Positions 1 through 9,122 are shown, numbered from the stretch's first letter. The stretch: DNA of 64,000 bases from an uncultured bacterium (GCA_949300025.1 CASGCS010000023.1:22734-86733), one strand, 5' to 3'. Notes: a model not told the origin generated them from the letters alone. Program-made: numbers and translations.

Positions 1-153
1 CATATATGCCCGCTCCTGCAGCCCTGTCTCAAGAAAAGAGTGACGCGCCACCCTGCCGATGGCCTCAAGCGCACTGCCGCTGTAAGAGCCTTTGGCTGCC
101 AAATCCTTGACCATTCTGTTTCTCCGGCCGAAATACAAAGGGGTATCTATCAT
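1..153 (-). CDS. pcm: Protein-L-isoaspartate O-methyltransferase, N-terminal fragment
   Basis: The first 51 codons of a leftward gene are present; the rest lies outside the window. The translation begins MIDTPLYFGRRNRMVKDLAA and continues into a stretch around residues 30-51 (LEAIGRVARHSFLE then a region like the family's HAY motif). This matches the N-terminal helix of Pcm enzymes, which transfer a methyl group from S-adenosylmethionine to isoaspartyl residues in damaged proteins. The SAM-binding core is not visible, so the assignment rests on the N-terminal signature only. The ATG lies 77 bases from the start of the divergent kinase gene. A sequence matching TAnnTTTG on the minus strand at 158-165 sits almost at the start codon, so any leader would be very short. 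Confidence 0.72.
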   Translation of the reverse strand, partial: MIDTPLYFGRRNRMVKDLAAKGSYSGSALEAIGRVARHSFLETGLQERAYM

Positions 154-175
154 AATGCAAAAATAGCAAACAAAA

Positions 176-205
176 TTTGACACCCCCGTTTTTTTCGTAA
201 TTTTG
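176..205 (+). promoter_or_regulatory. Putative Bacteroidota-type promoter for the deoxynucleoside kinase
   Basis: TTTG at 176-179 and TAATTTTG at 198-205 are separated by 18 nt, matching the -33 (TTTG) and -7 (TAnnTTTG) elements known for the Bacteroidota primary sigma factor. The kinase ATG follows 25 nt later. This is pattern matching only. Confidence 0.5.
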
Positions 206-230
206 CCATGAGTTTTTAAAGAGTTTTTAT

Positions 231-845
231 ATGCACATAGCTGTTGCCGGAAACATAGGAAGCGGAAAGACCACACTCACCAGACTGTTGGCCAAAAATT
301 ACGGTTGGGAGCCCAAATTCGAAGATGTGGACGTAAACCCATATCTCTCTGATTTCTACAATGACATGCAAAGATGGTCTTTCAACCTTCAGATCTACTT
401 CCTCAACAAAAGGTTCAAGGATATTGTGGAGATTGCAAATTCCGGCAGGAATGTGATTCAGGACAGGACAATATATGAAGACGCCTGCATCTTTGCCCCG
501 AACCTTCTTTCAATGGGGCTGATGTCTTCACGCGATTTCGACAATTACAGTTCGCTCTTCAGCCTGATGCTCTCGCTGGTCAAGCCGCCCGATTTGCTGA
601 TATATCTCAAATCTTCGATACCCAACCTTGTCACCCAGATTCAGAAAAGGGGGCGCGAATATGAGGCCTCAATCCGGCTCGACTACCTGCAGGGGCTCAA
701 CGACCGCTATGAAGAGTGGATTCAGAACTACTCCGACGGCAAGAAACTTATTATAAACGTAGACACCGTAAAATTCGAAGAGAGCCCCAAAGACCTGAGC
801 CATGTCATAGACCTGATAGACGGGCAGCTAAACGGCCTCTTCTAA
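231..845 (+). CDS. Deoxynucleoside kinase (dNK / deoxyadenosine-deoxycytidine kinase family)
   Basis: The 204-residue protein is a cytosolic salvage kinase that phosphorylates deoxynucleosides with a nucleoside triphosphate. The P-loop GNIGSGKTT is at residues 7-15. The family's substrate region with acidic residues follows near 30-40 (FEDVDVNPYL), and the arginine motif DRT with a following IYEDA is at 78-85, as in dGK/dAK/dCK enzymes. The length is normal for bacterial members (about 200-220 residues). The exact base preference cannot be read from the sequence. Bacteroidota often carry a dNK next to other kinases, but here it stands alone between pcm (divergent) and a secreted hydrolase, probably with its own promoter. 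Confidence 0.9.
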   Translation: MHIAVAGNIGSGKTTLTRLLAKNYGWEPKFEDVDVNPYLSDFYNDMQRWSFNLQIYFLNKRFKDIVEIANSGRNVIQDRTIYEDACIFAPNLLSMGLMSSRDFDNYSSLFSLMLSLVKPPDLLIYLKSSIPNLVTQIQKRGREYEASIRLDYLQGLNDRYEEWIQNYSDGKKLIINVDTVKFEESPKDLSHVIDLIDGQLNGLF

Positions 846-919
846 CGGCATAACCACACAAACGGTAATTCTGGTAACAACATCCGTCATTTATATACAC
901 CCCGGCAACAGCCGGCCGC

Positions 920-927
920 TAACTTTG
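920..927 (+). promoter_or_regulatory. Putative -7 element for the secreted hydrolase gene
   Basis: TAACTTTG fits TAnnTTTG and lies 20 nt before the ATG at 948. A clear TTTG at the -33 distance is missing. A small GC-rich inverted repeat (CCGGC-AACA-GCCGG) lies just upstream at about 903-916, without a T-tract. Confidence 0.35.
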
Positions 928-947
928 CACTCATAAATACCCCATTT

Positions 948-2015
948 ATGAAAAGCACGATAATTACAATGATTGCAGCAGGAGTTCTGGCCGTCGGGGC
1001 CGCATCCTGCACACAAGCAGAAAAGGGAGAAAAAGAGATGCAAACCGCAGAATTGAATCTTACCGCCGGGTGGGACAAGGTCTTTCCCCAGAGCGACAAA
1101 GTAAATCACTGCAAGATTACTTTCCACAACCGTTACGGCATTACGCTTGCCGCAGATCTATACATTCCGAAAAATACAGAAGGCCGGATGCCGGCCATTG
1201 CAGTAAGCGGCCCGTTCGGCGCCGTAAAGGAGCAGGCCTCCGGGCTTTATGCGCAGACATTGGCCGAACGCGGCTTTCTTACAATCGCATTCGACCCTTC
1301 ATTTACTGGTGAAAGCGGTGGAGAGCCCCGTTATGTGGCCTCGCCCGACATCAACACCGAAGATTTTTGCGCCGCTGTAGACTATCTCTCCACGCGCGAT
1401 GACGTAGACCCTGAACGCATCGGCATTCTCGGTATTTGCGGATGGGGAGGCATGGCTGTAAACGCTGCGGCGTTGGATACGCGTATCAAAGCCACCGTAG
1501 CATCTACGATGTACGATATGAGCAGGGTGAATGCAAACGGATATTTCGATGCCGCAGACAATGCAGCCTCCCGTATGAGACTGCGCGAAGAACTGAATGC
1601 ACAGCGCACCGAAGATTACCGCAACGGCACATACGCTTTGGCCGGGGGTGTGGCAGATCCTCTCCCGGATGATGCACCGCAATTCGTCAAAGATTATCAC
1701 GCATACTACAAGACTCCCCGGGGCTATCACAAGCGTTCGCTCAACTCCAACAACGGATGGAACAAAACTTCGGCCCTCTCTTTCATCAACCAGCCGATTA
1801 TGGCCTACGCTTCAGAAATAGGCAATGCAGTCCTTCTGGTTCACGGAGAGAATGCCCATTCACGTTACTTCAGCGAAGATACCTACAAAAAACTCACAGG
1901 TGAGAACAAGGAACTGCTGATTGTTCCGGGAGCCAGCCATACCGATTTATACGACAATACAGACAAAATACCTTTTGACAAGATAGAGCAGTTCTACAGG
2001 AGATACCTGAAATAA
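948..2015 (+). CDS. Secreted alpha/beta hydrolase with Cys at the nucleophile position (putative lipoprotein)
   Basis: The 355-residue protein starts with a hydrophobic signal ending VGAASC, so Cys21 is a likely lipidation site and the enzyme would face the periplasm or cell surface. The body is an alpha/beta hydrolase of the dienelactone-hydrolase-like class. The nucleophile elbow reads GICGWGG at residues 162-168, placing Cys164 where serine hydrolases have Ser. The C-terminal HGENAHS segment and His331 in GASHTDLY complete a plausible triad. An upstream FDPSFTGESGG segment matches the family. Related proteins are annotated as acetyl-xylan-esterase-like or dienelactone-hydrolase-like without defined substrates, so no substrate is proposed. 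The gene is monocistronic and converges on the polysaccharide operon with an 11-nt gap. Confidence 0.8.
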   Translation: MKSTIITMIAAGVLAVGAASCTQAEKGEKEMQTAELNLTAGWDKVFPQSDKVNHCKITFHNRYGITLAADLYIPKNTEGRMPAIAVSGPFGAVKEQASGLYAQTLAERGFLTIAFDPSFTGESGGEPRYVASPDINTEDFCAAVDYLSTRDDVDPERIGILGICGWGGMAVNAAALDTRIKATVASTMYDMSRVNANGYFDAADNAASRMRLREELNAQRTEDYRNGTYALAGGVADPLPDDAPQFVKDYHAYYKTPRGYHKRSLNSNNGWNKTSALSFINQPIMAYASEIGNAVLLVHGENAHSRYFSEDTYKKLTGENKELLIVPGASHTDLYDNTDKIPFDKIEQFYRRYLK

Positions 2016-2026
2016 AGGAGACCTCT

Positions 2027-3319
2027 CTACAGGCTCCAGTAAGACAACTTGGAAATCTTGTCTTTATAGAGGCCCTTTATATCGGCGAGGACAGCCTTTT
2101 CCTTTGTCATGGAGCAGAAATACTCCTCGCTCAAACCGCGATACGGGTTATGGGCCACGGCAACGACAACGGCATCGTAACCAGGCTCCGGTTTATCCAC
2201 AAGCTGCACACCGTACTCCCGCAAGACTTCATCCCTGTCTGCATAAGGGTCCATGACATCTACATTGCAGCCGTAATCCTTGAACTCGTTCACTATATCC
2301 ATTACCTTGGAGTTTCTTATGTCCGAAACATTCTCCTTGAAGGTAATGCCCATCACGAGAATCCGTGAACCGAGTATCCCCTTGCCCAGCGAAATAAGCC
2401 TCTTTACAATCTTTTTCCCTATATAGCCGCCCATGGAGTCGTTTATGAAGCGCCCTGCACTTATTATCTTGCAATGGTACTTGAGCGCACTTGCCTTATG
2501 TACGAGATAATAGGGATCCACCCCTATGCAGTGTCCTCCCACAAGCCCCGGATAAAATTTCAGAAAATTCCATTTGGTTCCCGCCGCCTCCAGAACATCG
2601 AAGGTATTTATACCTATCCTGCCGAATATTATGGAGAGTTCGTTCATAAGGGCGATGTTTACATCTCTCTGGGTATTCTCTATTATTTTCGCAGCCTCGG
2701 CCACCTTTATGTTCGGAGCGCGGTGAACGCCGGGTCTGACCACAAGTTCATATACCTTTGCTATCTCATCCAGAGCCTCCGCATCGCATCCAGAAACAAT
2801 TTTCACGGTATTGGGCAGAGTATGCACCTTTTCTCCGGGATTGATTCTCTCGGGAGAGTATCCGAACTTGAAATCTTCTCCTCCCTTAAGGCCGCTTCTC
2901 TCTAAAAGCGGAAGACAGTCCTCCTCCGTACAACCGGGATAGACGGTAGATTCATAAACCACGTAATCGCCGCTCTTCAACACCTTTGCCACACTTTCAG
3001 TCGCCCCGAGCAGCGGTTTGAGGTCCGGTTCGTTATACTTGTCTATGGGTGTAGGAACGGCTACGATAAAAAACGAGGCCTCCGCCAGTTTTTCCAATGA
3101 GGAGGTAAACTCTATATCCCTGTTCTTGAACTCTTCGGGAGAGAGTTCATTGCACGGGTCATTTCCGCCGCGCATCTTCGCCAGTCTGTTTTCATCTATG
3201 TCATAACCTATGACCGACAGTTTCTTCGCAAACTCCAGCGCTATGGGCAGCCCCACATATCCCAATCCCACGACTGCGAGCTTGGCCTCCTTTTTTACCA
3301 GTTTGTCATATATTTTCAT
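2027..3319 (-). CDS. Nucleotide-sugar 6-dehydrogenase (UDP-N-acetylhexosamine dehydrogenase, TviB/WbpA/WbpO type)
   Basis: The 430-residue enzyme would oxidise C6 of a UDP-N-acetylhexosamine to the uronic acid, using NAD twice. The NAD-binding turn GLGYVGLP is at residues 18-25. The catalytic Cys264 sits in [12 protein letters not shown]. The TPID and [10 protein letters not shown] motifs at about 90-93 and 153-162 are typical of the UDP-Glc/GlcNAc/ManNAc dehydrogenase family. It is the last gene of the operon and overlaps the acetyltransferase gene by 4 nt (ATGA), so it is probably translationally coupled. With the three genes upstream it fits the route to UDP-2,3-diacetamido-2,3-dideoxy-glucuronate known from Pseudomonas WbpA-B-E-D. 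Whether the substrate is UDP-GlcNAc or UDP-GalNAc cannot be told from sequence. Confidence 0.88.
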   Translation of the reverse strand: MKIYDKLVKKEAKLAVVGLGYVGLPIALEFAKKLSVIGYDIDENRLAKMRGGNDPCNELSPEEFKNRDIEFTSSLEKLAEASFFIVAVPTPIDKYNEPDLKPLLGATESVAKVLKSGDYVVYESTVYPGCTEEDCLPLLERSGLKGGEDFKFGYSPERINPGEKVHTLPNTVKIVSGCDAEALDEIAKVYELVVRPGVHRAPNIKVAEAAKIIENTQRDVNIALMNELSIIFGRIGINTFDVLEAAGTKWNFLKFYPGLVGGHCIGVDPYYLVHKASALKYHCKIISAGRFINDSMGGYIGKKIVKRLISLGKGILGSRILVMGITFKENVSDIRNSKVMDIVNEFKDYGCNVDVMDPYADRDEVLREYGVQLVDKPEPGYDAVVVAVAHNPYRGLSEEYFCSMTKEKAVLADIKGLYKDKISKLSYWSL

Positions 3320-3903
3320 ATCACCTCCTGCAATTTTACAACCTTACCATCCTTAAGCATATATCTCTCCTTGCTTTCAGGGCAGACCGCCATACCCTCC
3401 GCATCGAATTCCAGCCTGCATCCCCATTCGCTCATCCAACCTGACTGCCTTGCCGGATTTCCGACCACTATGGCGTATGGAGCCACATTTTTCGTTACGA
3501 CAGCTCCGGCACCTATAAATGCGTACTCGCCTATATCGTGGCCGCAGACTATAGTGGCATTGGCTCCTATCGTAGCACCTTTGCCCACACGTGTCATTGC
3601 ATATTCAGACTTGCGGCTGACAGCGCTCCGCGGATTGACCACATTGGTAAATACGCATGACGGGCCCAAAAAGACATCGTCTGCACAGGTAACCCCGGTA
3701 TAGACAGATACATTGTTCTGTATCTTTACGTTATTGCCGAGCACCACTCCGGGAGAGACCACGACATTCTGTCCGATATTGCATTCCATGCCTATCGTGC
3801 AGCCCTCCATTATATGGCTGTAGTGCCATATTTTCGTTCCCTTTCCAATCGTACAACCCTCATCTACGGTTGCCGTGGGATGTGCATAATACTCTTTTTC
3901 CAT
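3316..3903 (-). CDS. wbpD: Left-handed beta-helix N-acetyltransferase (WbpD-like)
   Basis: The 195-residue protein is built of hexapeptide repeats (for example [33 protein letters not shown]), the mark of trimeric left-handed beta-helix acyltransferases. The family member WbpD transfers acetyl from acetyl-CoA to the 3-amino group of the UDP-sugar made by WbpE. The segment FTNVVNPRS near residue 90 and the final [14 protein letters not shown] are characteristic of WbpD-type enzymes. It lies directly after the aminotransferase gene (9-nt gap) and overlaps the dehydrogenase by 4 nt. The substrate is inferred from the neighbours. Confidence 0.86.
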   Translation of the reverse strand: MEKEYYAHPTATVDEGCTIGKGTKIWHYSHIMEGCTIGMECNIGQNVVVSPGVVLGNNVKIQNNVSVYTGVTCADDVFLGPSCVFTNVVNPRSAVSRKSEYAMTRVGKGATIGANATIVCGHDIGEYAFIGAGAVVTKNVAPYAIVVGNPARQSGWMSEWGCRLEFDAEGMAVCPESKERYMLKDGKVVKLQEVI

Positions 3904-3912
3904 AACAGCCGC

Positions 3913-5037
3913 CTATTTGAAAAAGTCCCTTATTCCGCCGATTATCTTCTGCTGAATTTCAACTGTAAGTTCGGTATGCATGGGAATGGAGAGGACCTCT
4001 CCGCACAATCTCTCCGCCGCATGCAGATCTCCGCTTTTACGTGCAATGGAGAGAAACGCCTGCTGTCTGTGCAGCGGAAGCGGATAATATATCATTGAAG
4101 GTATTCCCTCCTTTGCAAGATGCTCCTTGAGCGCATCGCGCCTGCCCTCTTTCACCTTTATTGTGTACTGATGGTAGACATGCGTCCCCCACTCCGCCTC
4201 TTTCGGGAGTTCCAGCCCCTCAACCTCCCCGAGGGCCTCCGTATAATAACGCGCGGCAGCCCTGCGTGCCCCGTTATACTCGTCGAGATGCTTCAGTTTT
4301 GCATCGAGCACGACAGCCTGAATCGTATCCAGACGGGAATTGCAGCCTATTATCTCATGGTGGTATTTTATCCTCTGCCCGTGGTTGGCTATCATCCTTG
4401 CCTTTTGGGCCAAAGCATCATCGTCTGTAAAGAGCGCTCCGCCGTCCCCGTAACATCCAAGGTTTTTAGAGGGGAAAAAGGAGGTGCATCCGAAATGGCC
4501 TATCGTTCCGCTATATTTTGTTCCGCCATCAGAAAAACGACATTCAGAACCCAAAGACTGGGCATTATCCTCTACAACATAAAGCCCGTATTTTGCAGCA
4601 AGCGCCATAACCGGCTCCATGTTGCACGGCTGCCCGTACAGATGCACCGGAATAACCGCCCTTGTCCGCGGCGTAATTGCCTTTTCTATGCTCTCGGCCG
4701 TAATGTTGAAAGTTTCGCAATCTACGTCTGCAAGCACGGGAGTGAGTCCGAGCAGCCCTATGACTTCGGCCGAAGCCACATAGGTAAAAGCCGGGACTAT
4801 CACCTCGTCGCCGGGCCGCAGCCCGAGCGCCATAAGGGCTATCTGGAGCGCATCGGTTCCGTTGGCACACGTTATCACATGCCGGCATCCGAACTTTTCC
4901 GCAAGATTCGAGGCAAACCGGCCCACCTGCGCTCCGTTTATGAATGCAGAACTGTTGAGGACCTCCGCAATACCGCCGTCCACCTCTTCCTTGATTTTAA
5001 GATATTGACCGTAAAGGTCTACCATTTGTATCTTCAT
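3913..5037 (-). CDS. wbpE: PLP-dependent sugar aminotransferase (DegT/DnrJ/EryC1/StrS family, WbpE-like)
   Basis: The 374-residue enzyme belongs to the sugar aminotransferases that convert a ketosugar nucleotide to an aminosugar with glutamate as donor. The PLP-binding Lys191 is in FFPSKNLGCYGDGG. The cofactor pocket motifs CANGTDALQIAL (57-68) and VVEDNAQSLG (154-163) are present. The length is normal. It sits 10 nt after the oxidoreductase gene and 9 nt before the acetyltransferase. In the WbpABED route WbpE acts on the 3-keto sugar produced by WbpB. The large antisense reading frame over this gene carries no recognisable protein. Confidence 0.9.
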   Translation of the reverse strand: MKIQMVDLYGQYLKIKEEVDGGIAEVLNSSAFINGAQVGRFASNLAEKFGCRHVITCANGTDALQIALMALGLRPGDEVIVPAFTYVASAEVIGLLGLTPVLADVDCETFNITAESIEKAITPRTRAVIPVHLYGQPCNMEPVMALAAKYGLYVVEDNAQSLGSECRFSDGGTKYSGTIGHFGCTSFFPSKNLGCYGDGGALFTDDDALAQKARMIANHGQRIKYHHEIIGCNSRLDTIQAVVLDAKLKHLDEYNGARRAAARYYTEALGEVEGLELPKEAEWGTHVYHQYTIKVKEGRRDALKEHLAKEGIPSMIYYPLPLHRQQAFLSIARKSGDLHAAERLCGEVLSIPMHTELTVEIQQKIIGGIRDFFK

Positions 5038-5047
5038 CTCTTTACAA

Positions 5048-6022
5048 CTAATCCCATCCGAAAGGATGCCTTGCCAGAGGCAGTTTTGCGAGCGGATGGT
5101 AATCTCCCTTTAACCCTATGGGCGTTGCATGGCGTATGTCGCTTACTATCTGTATGCAGTTGCGTGCTTCCGAGATTCTGAACCCGCGCCCGGAGAGAAT
5201 CTCCTGATAACTTTTCGTATGGAGTTCTGTAAATCCCTTGCTGAACTCGAACTCCTCACCGTCTATCATAATGGTTCTGTATGTCCGCTTTTCGCCCTGA
5301 ACCGCATTTTCAGGCAGGTTGTCTGCATTTATGCTCAGAAAATAACGCACCCTCGCCCTCTCGAGTTCCAGATAGCCAGCCACCCTGTCGTGGCTCTTTA
5401 TATGTACGATATTCCGTTTAACGCCTCCGAATATCCATTGCAGCATATCGTAGAAGTGGACTCCTATATTGGTGGCAACACCTCCGCTCTTGTGTACATC
5501 TCCCTTCCAGCTTGCATAGTACCACTTGCCGCGTGAGGTAATGTAGGTAAGGTCTACATCATATATTTTGTCTTCCGGCCCCTGCTCAATTTTTCTCTTC
5601 AATGCCACAATGGAGTCATGCAGCCTGAGCTGCAATATATTGTAAGCCTTATGGCCCGTCTCCTGCTCCACCTTCATCAGGGCATCTATGTTGTACGGGT
5701 TCAAAACCACCGGCTTCTCGCAAATCACATCGGCTCCCAGACGCAGCCCGTATCTTATAAATGCGTCATGGGTATGGTTGGGAGTGCATACAGAGAGCCA
5801 TTTTATCTCATTTTCGGTTCCCTTTATCTTGGAAAGATACCTGTCGAACTGCTCGTTTTCCGTAAAAAAGGAGGTATCCGGGAAATAACTGTCCATTATA
5901 CCTACACTGTCGAACTTGTCATACGCGGCCACAAGGTTGTTTCCCGTATCCTTTATGGCCCTCAAGTGGCGCGGGGCTATATAGCCTGCCACTCCCACCA
6001 ATGCAAAATTATCTGTTGCCAT
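5048..6022 (-). CDS. wbpB: Gfo/Idh/MocA oxidoreductase (WbpB-like 3-dehydrogenase)
   Basis: The 324-residue protein has a Rossmann N-terminus (ALVGVAGYIAPRHL, residues 7-20) and the family's EKPVVLNPYN motif near residue 100, followed by the substrate domain with the segment GGVATNIGVHFYDML near 185. WbpB oxidises the C3 hydroxyl of UDP-GlcNAcA, recycling NADH with 2-oxoglutarate. The combination with WbpE- and WbpD-like genes in the same order makes this role likely. The gene overlaps the end of rfbB by 14 nt in another frame, a sign of a compact operon. Confidence 0.86.
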   Translation of the reverse strand: MATDNFALVGVAGYIAPRHLRAIKDTGNNLVAAYDKFDSVGIMDSYFPDTSFFTENEQFDRYLSKIKGTENEIKWLSVCTPNHTHDAFIRYGLRLGADVICEKPVVLNPYNIDALMKVEQETGHKAYNILQLRLHDSIVALKRKIEQGPEDKIYDVDLTYITSRGKWYYASWKGDVHKSGGVATNIGVHFYDMLQWIFGGVKRNIVHIKSHDRVAGYLELERARVRYFLSINADNLPENAVQGEKRTYRTIMIDGEEFEFSKGFTELHTKSYQEILSGRGFRISEARNCIQIVSDIRHATPIGLKGDYHPLAKLPLARHPFGWD

Positions 6023-7124
6023 ACATGTTTTCGTAATACTTCTGATAGTCGCCGGAGGTAACGTTGTCCATCCACTCCTGATTTTCCAGATACCATTTTA
6101 CGGTCTTCTCTATCCCCTCCCTGAACTGCAGCTGAGGCTTCCAGCCCAGCTCCTTCTTCAGTTTCGTGGAATCTATGGCATAGCGCAGGTCATGCCCCGC
6201 GCGGTCTGTGACATACGTTATCAATCCCAGAGAATGGCCCTTCGGATTGCCGAGCAGCCTGTCGACGGTCTCTATTATAACCTTTATCAGGTCTATGTTC
6301 TTCCACTCGTTGAAACCGCCTATGTTGTAGGTGTCAGCTGTCCTGCCTTTGTGGAATATCAGGTCTATCGCACGGGCGTGGTCCTCCACATAGAGCCAGT
6401 CGCGCACATTCTCCCCTTTGCCGTAAACCGGGAGGGGCTTGCCCCTGCGTATGTTGTTTATGAAAAGGGGTATCAGTTTTTCGGGGAACTGGTAAGGACC
6501 GTAGTTGTTGCTGCAGTTGGTCACAATGGTGGGCATGCCGTATGTGTCATGAAAGGCCCTTACGAAGTGGTCGCTCGAAGCCTTGCTCGCACTGTAGGGG
6601 CTGTGAGGGCTGTAGGGAGTGCTCTCCTTGAAAAACTCCTCTCCGAACGGGCCTCCGCCGCATTCGTTCCCCGCAGGATCTCCCTCAGGCCTTGTCAGCT
6701 GCAACGCCCCGTAAACCTCATCCGTAGAGATGTGGTAGAACCGTTTGCCTTCATATTTTTCGGGAAGCGACTCCCAATGGCATTTCGCCGCCTGCAACAG
6801 GGAAAGCGTGCCTATCACGTTTGTCATTGCAAAGGTGAACGGGTCCTTTATGCTGCGGTCCACATGGCTTTCGGCGGCAAGGTGTATCACCCCGTCTATC
6901 TTCTCCTCCTTCATCAGGGAGAGGATTGTATCGAAATCGCAGATATCGGCCTTTACAAACCTGTAATTGGGTTCGTTCTCTATATCCCTGAGATTGGCCA
7001 GATTGCCGGCATAGGTAAGCTTGTCCAGATTTATGATTCTATATTCCGGATATTTCCTTACGAACAGCCTCACCACATGGCTGCCTATAAAGCCGGCACC
7101 GCCGGTTATGAGTATGGTTTTCAT
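6009..7124 (-). CDS. rfbB: dTDP-glucose 4,6-dehydratase
   Basis: The 371-residue extended short-chain dehydrogenase converts dTDP-glucose to dTDP-4-keto-6-deoxyglucose. The NAD turn TGGAGFIGSH is at residues 7-16. The HLAAESHVDRSI motif near 81-92 and ISTDEVYG near 132-139 are diagnostic of RmlB. The catalytic YSASK lies near 178-182 and is preceded by a loop of about 25 residues rich in Gly/Pro/Glu. It follows rfbA with 2 nt between them. No rmlC or rmlD is in the window, so the final deoxysugar is unknown. Confidence 0.93.
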   Translation of the reverse strand: MKTILITGGAGFIGSHVVRLFVRKYPEYRIINLDKLTYAGNLANLRDIENEPNYRFVKADICDFDTILSLMKEEKIDGVIHLAAESHVDRSIKDPFTFAMTNVIGTLSLLQAAKCHWESLPEKYEGKRFYHISTDEVYGALQLTRPEGDPAGNECGGGPFGEEFFKESTPYSPHSPYSASKASSDHFVRAFHDTYGMPTIVTNCSNNYGPYQFPEKLIPLFINNIRRGKPLPVYGKGENVRDWLYVEDHARAIDLIFHKGRTADTYNIGGFNEWKNIDLIKVIIETVDRLLGNPKGHSLGLITYVTDRAGHDLRYAIDSTKLKKELGWKPQLQFREGIEKTVKWYLENQEWMDNVTSGDYQKYYENMYGNR

Positions 7125-7126
7125 GA

Positions 7127-8005
7127 CTATCTCTCCTTTGCAAGTTTCAGCAGATATTGTCCGTATTGATTTTTGGCCATAGGTCGGGCCAGCTCGACAA
7201 GTTTCTCTTTGGTTATCCAGCCGTTGCTGCAGGCTATCTCTTCAAGGCAGGCTACCTTGAGACCCTGCCTCTTTTCTATCACCTCTATAAACGTGGCCGC
7301 CTCGCTCAACGATTCGTGCGTTCCGGTATCGAGCCATGCAAAACCGCGCCCCAGCGGCTGCACCTTCAACTCTCCGGCTTTCAGGAACTCTTGATTTACA
7401 GAGGTTATTTCCAATTCCCCACGGGCCGACGGTTTAATGTTCTTTGCAACTTCCACCACCTTGTTGGGATAAAAATAGAGCCCCACGACAGCATAGTTGC
7501 TCTTTGGAACCTTGGGCTTTTCCTCTATGCTCAACACATTGCCCTCGCTGTCGAACTCTGCTACACCGTAACGCTCCGGGTCATCCACCCAATAGCCGAA
7601 CACCGTAGCGCACTTCTGCTCTTCGGCCGCCGTGACAGCAGACTTCAACATGGCGGTAAAGCTCTGTCCGTAAAATATATTGTCTCCCAAAACAAGACAT
7701 GCGGAATCGTCGCCTATGAACTTTTCCCCTATTATGAATGCCTGGGCAAGACCGTCTGGAGATGGCTGCTCGGCATATTCAAAACGGACTCCGTAATCGG
7801 AACCGTCTCCGAGAAGCCGTTTAAAGTACGGCAAATCATGTGGAGTGGAGATTATAAGAATCTCCCTTATTCCTGCCAGCATAAGAACCGATATGGGATA
7901 ATAGACCATCGGCTTGTCATATATGGGGAGCAACTGCTTGCTTACGCCCTTTGTTATAGGATACAATCTGGTACCGGAACCTCCGGCAAGCACTATTCCT
8001 TTCAT
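7127..8005 (-). CDS. rfbA: Glucose-1-phosphate thymidylyltransferase
   Basis: The 292-residue enzyme couples glucose 1-phosphate with dTTP to give dTDP-glucose. It begins [18 protein letters not shown], the nucleotide-binding loop of sugar-phosphate nucleotidyltransferases, followed by [15 protein letters not shown], and has [14 protein letters not shown] and EKP motifs, all typical of RmlA. The ATG at 8005 is chosen over an in-frame TTG three codons upstream because family members start at this Met. It lies 15 nt after the PfkB kinase gene and is probably cotranscribed with it. Confidence 0.94.
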   Translation of the reverse strand: MKGIVLAGGSGTRLYPITKGVSKQLLPIYDKPMVYYPISVLMLAGIREILIISTPHDLPYFKRLLGDGSDYGVRFEYAEQPSPDGLAQAFIIGEKFIGDDSACLVLGDNIFYGQSFTAMLKSAVTAAEEQKCATVFGYWVDDPERYGVAEFDSEGNVLSIEEKPKVPKSNYAVVGLYFYPNKVVEVAKNIKPSARGELEITSVNQEFLKAGELKVQPLGRGFAWLDTGTHESLSEAATFIEVIEKRQGLKVACLEEIACSNGWITKEKLVELARPMAKNQYGQYLLKLAKER

Positions 8006-8020
8006 ATCACTCAAATGTAG

Positions 8021-9028
8021 TCAAATTTCGCTTATCCCCATCAGGGTCCGGATTTGCTGCTTTGCGCTTTTCCAACGCGGTATATCTACCTTGGGGCCTA
8101 TTACCTCCACCACCTTGGCGGAAATTATGGAACCGACCTCGCCGCATATCTCTATGGGCATCCCGTGGGAATGGGCATAAAGGAAACCTGCGGCATAAAG
8201 ATCTCCCGCACCCGTGGCATCTATAGTCCTGGCCGGCCAAGCGTCGACCTTGCAGCAGTCGCTTCCGCTCTTTATCATGGAGCCTTCCGGCCCCAGTTTC
8301 ACCACCGCAATGTCGCAAAGCCCTGCTATCATGTCGAGAGCCCCGCGCGGCTCCTTTTTTGCAAAAGCCTTTGCTTCAAGTTCGTTTGCAAAGACAATAT
8401 CCACATAATTCTCTATAATGTCGCGCAGAAACGCATCGTTGCTCTCAACCACGTTATAACTGGCCATATCCAGCACTACAATGGAGCCGGCATCTCTTGC
8501 AAGTTCAACCGCCCTGCGAAGCAACTCCTGATTCTGCACAAGATACCCCTCGATGTAAAAATAGTCATACCCTTTAAAGAACTCAGGCTTCAATTCATTT
8601 GCTGCAAGCTCTATTGCCGAACCCAGATAGGTTGCAAAGGTTCTCTCCCTGCCGGGCACCGTAATAAAGGTCATTGCCCGCCCGGTTGCCTTTGTCCCCT
8701 TCAGAAGGGTGGACCTTACGCCTATGTTTTCCTGACCGCTTTTAAATAGAGAGCCCAACTCATCGTCTCCCACCTTTCCTATGAACCCGCTGGGCATTCC
8801 AAAAATCGCCGTTCCCGTTATGGTGTTGGAGGCCGAGCCTCCGGGCACGTACTGGGCATCCATCGACTTTATAATCTGCCATATCTTGCCGCCTGTCTCC
8901 CCGTCTACATGCTGCATGCTTCCTTTTGGAAGATGAAGCCTTTCAAGCAGACTTTCATCGGGCAGAACCGCCAGAATATCTATCAGGGCATTACCCATTC
9001 CGAGTATCGATTTTTCTCTATTTTTCAC
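8021..9028 (-). CDS. PfkB-family sugar/nucleoside kinase (adenosine kinase-like)
   Basis: The 335-residue ribokinase-fold kinase has the first PfkB signature region (GGSASNTITGTAIFG, residues 60-74) and the second signature DATGAGDLYAAGFLYAHSHG near 270-289, with the catalytic Asp in GAGD. Bacteroidota proteins of this type are annotated as adenosine kinase, which fits, but the substrate is not proven by sequence. The start appears to be GTG at 9028; the next in-frame Met is residue 11. It heads the leftward polysaccharide operon. A divergent promoter region separates it from panC. Confidence 0.82.
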   Translation of the reverse strand: MKNREKSILGMGNALIDILAVLPDESLLERLHLPKGSMQHVDGETGGKIWQIIKSMDAQYVPGGSASNTITGTAIFGMPSGFIGKVGDDELGSLFKSGQENIGVRSTLLKGTKATGRAMTFITVPGRERTFATYLGSAIELAANELKPEFFKGYDYFYIEGYLVQNQELLRRAVELARDAGSIVVLDMASYNVVESNDAFLRDIIENYVDIVFANELEAKAFAKKEPRGALDMIAGLCDIAVVKLGPEGSMIKSGSDCCKVDAWPARTIDATGAGDLYAAGFLYAHSHGMPIEICGEVGSIISAKVVEVIGPKVDIPRWKSAKQQIRTLMGISEI

Positions 9029-9051
9029 TCATTTCAGATTTTGACACCTTG

Positions 9052-9059
9052 CAAAGGTA
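9052..9059 (-). promoter_or_regulatory. Putative -7 element for the PfkB-rfbAB-wbp operon
   Basis: Read on the minus strand the site is TACCTTTG, a perfect TAnnTTTG match, 23 nt upstream of the GTG start. A TTTG at -33 is not clear. Confidence 0.45.
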
Positions 9060-9092
9060 AGACAAAAAGAGACTTGAAATAAATATTTTTTG

Positions 9093-9122
9093 TTGCTTGT
9101 GTTATATTTTTCATTAGGTTTG
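9093..9122 (+). promoter_or_regulatory. Putative promoter for panC-panD
   Basis: TTG at 9093-9095 and TAGGTTTG at 9115-9122 are separated by 19 nt, close to the Bacteroidota consensus. The panC ATG is 30 nt downstream. The divergent -7 element of the kinase operon lies 33 nt away. Confidence 0.5.

Noticed and set aside
4120..5181. A 353-codon open frame on the plus strand opposite the WbpE-like aminotransferase
   Set aside because: It is antisense to a clearly conserved gene and its translation shows no recognisable motif or signal; it results from codon bias of the real gene.
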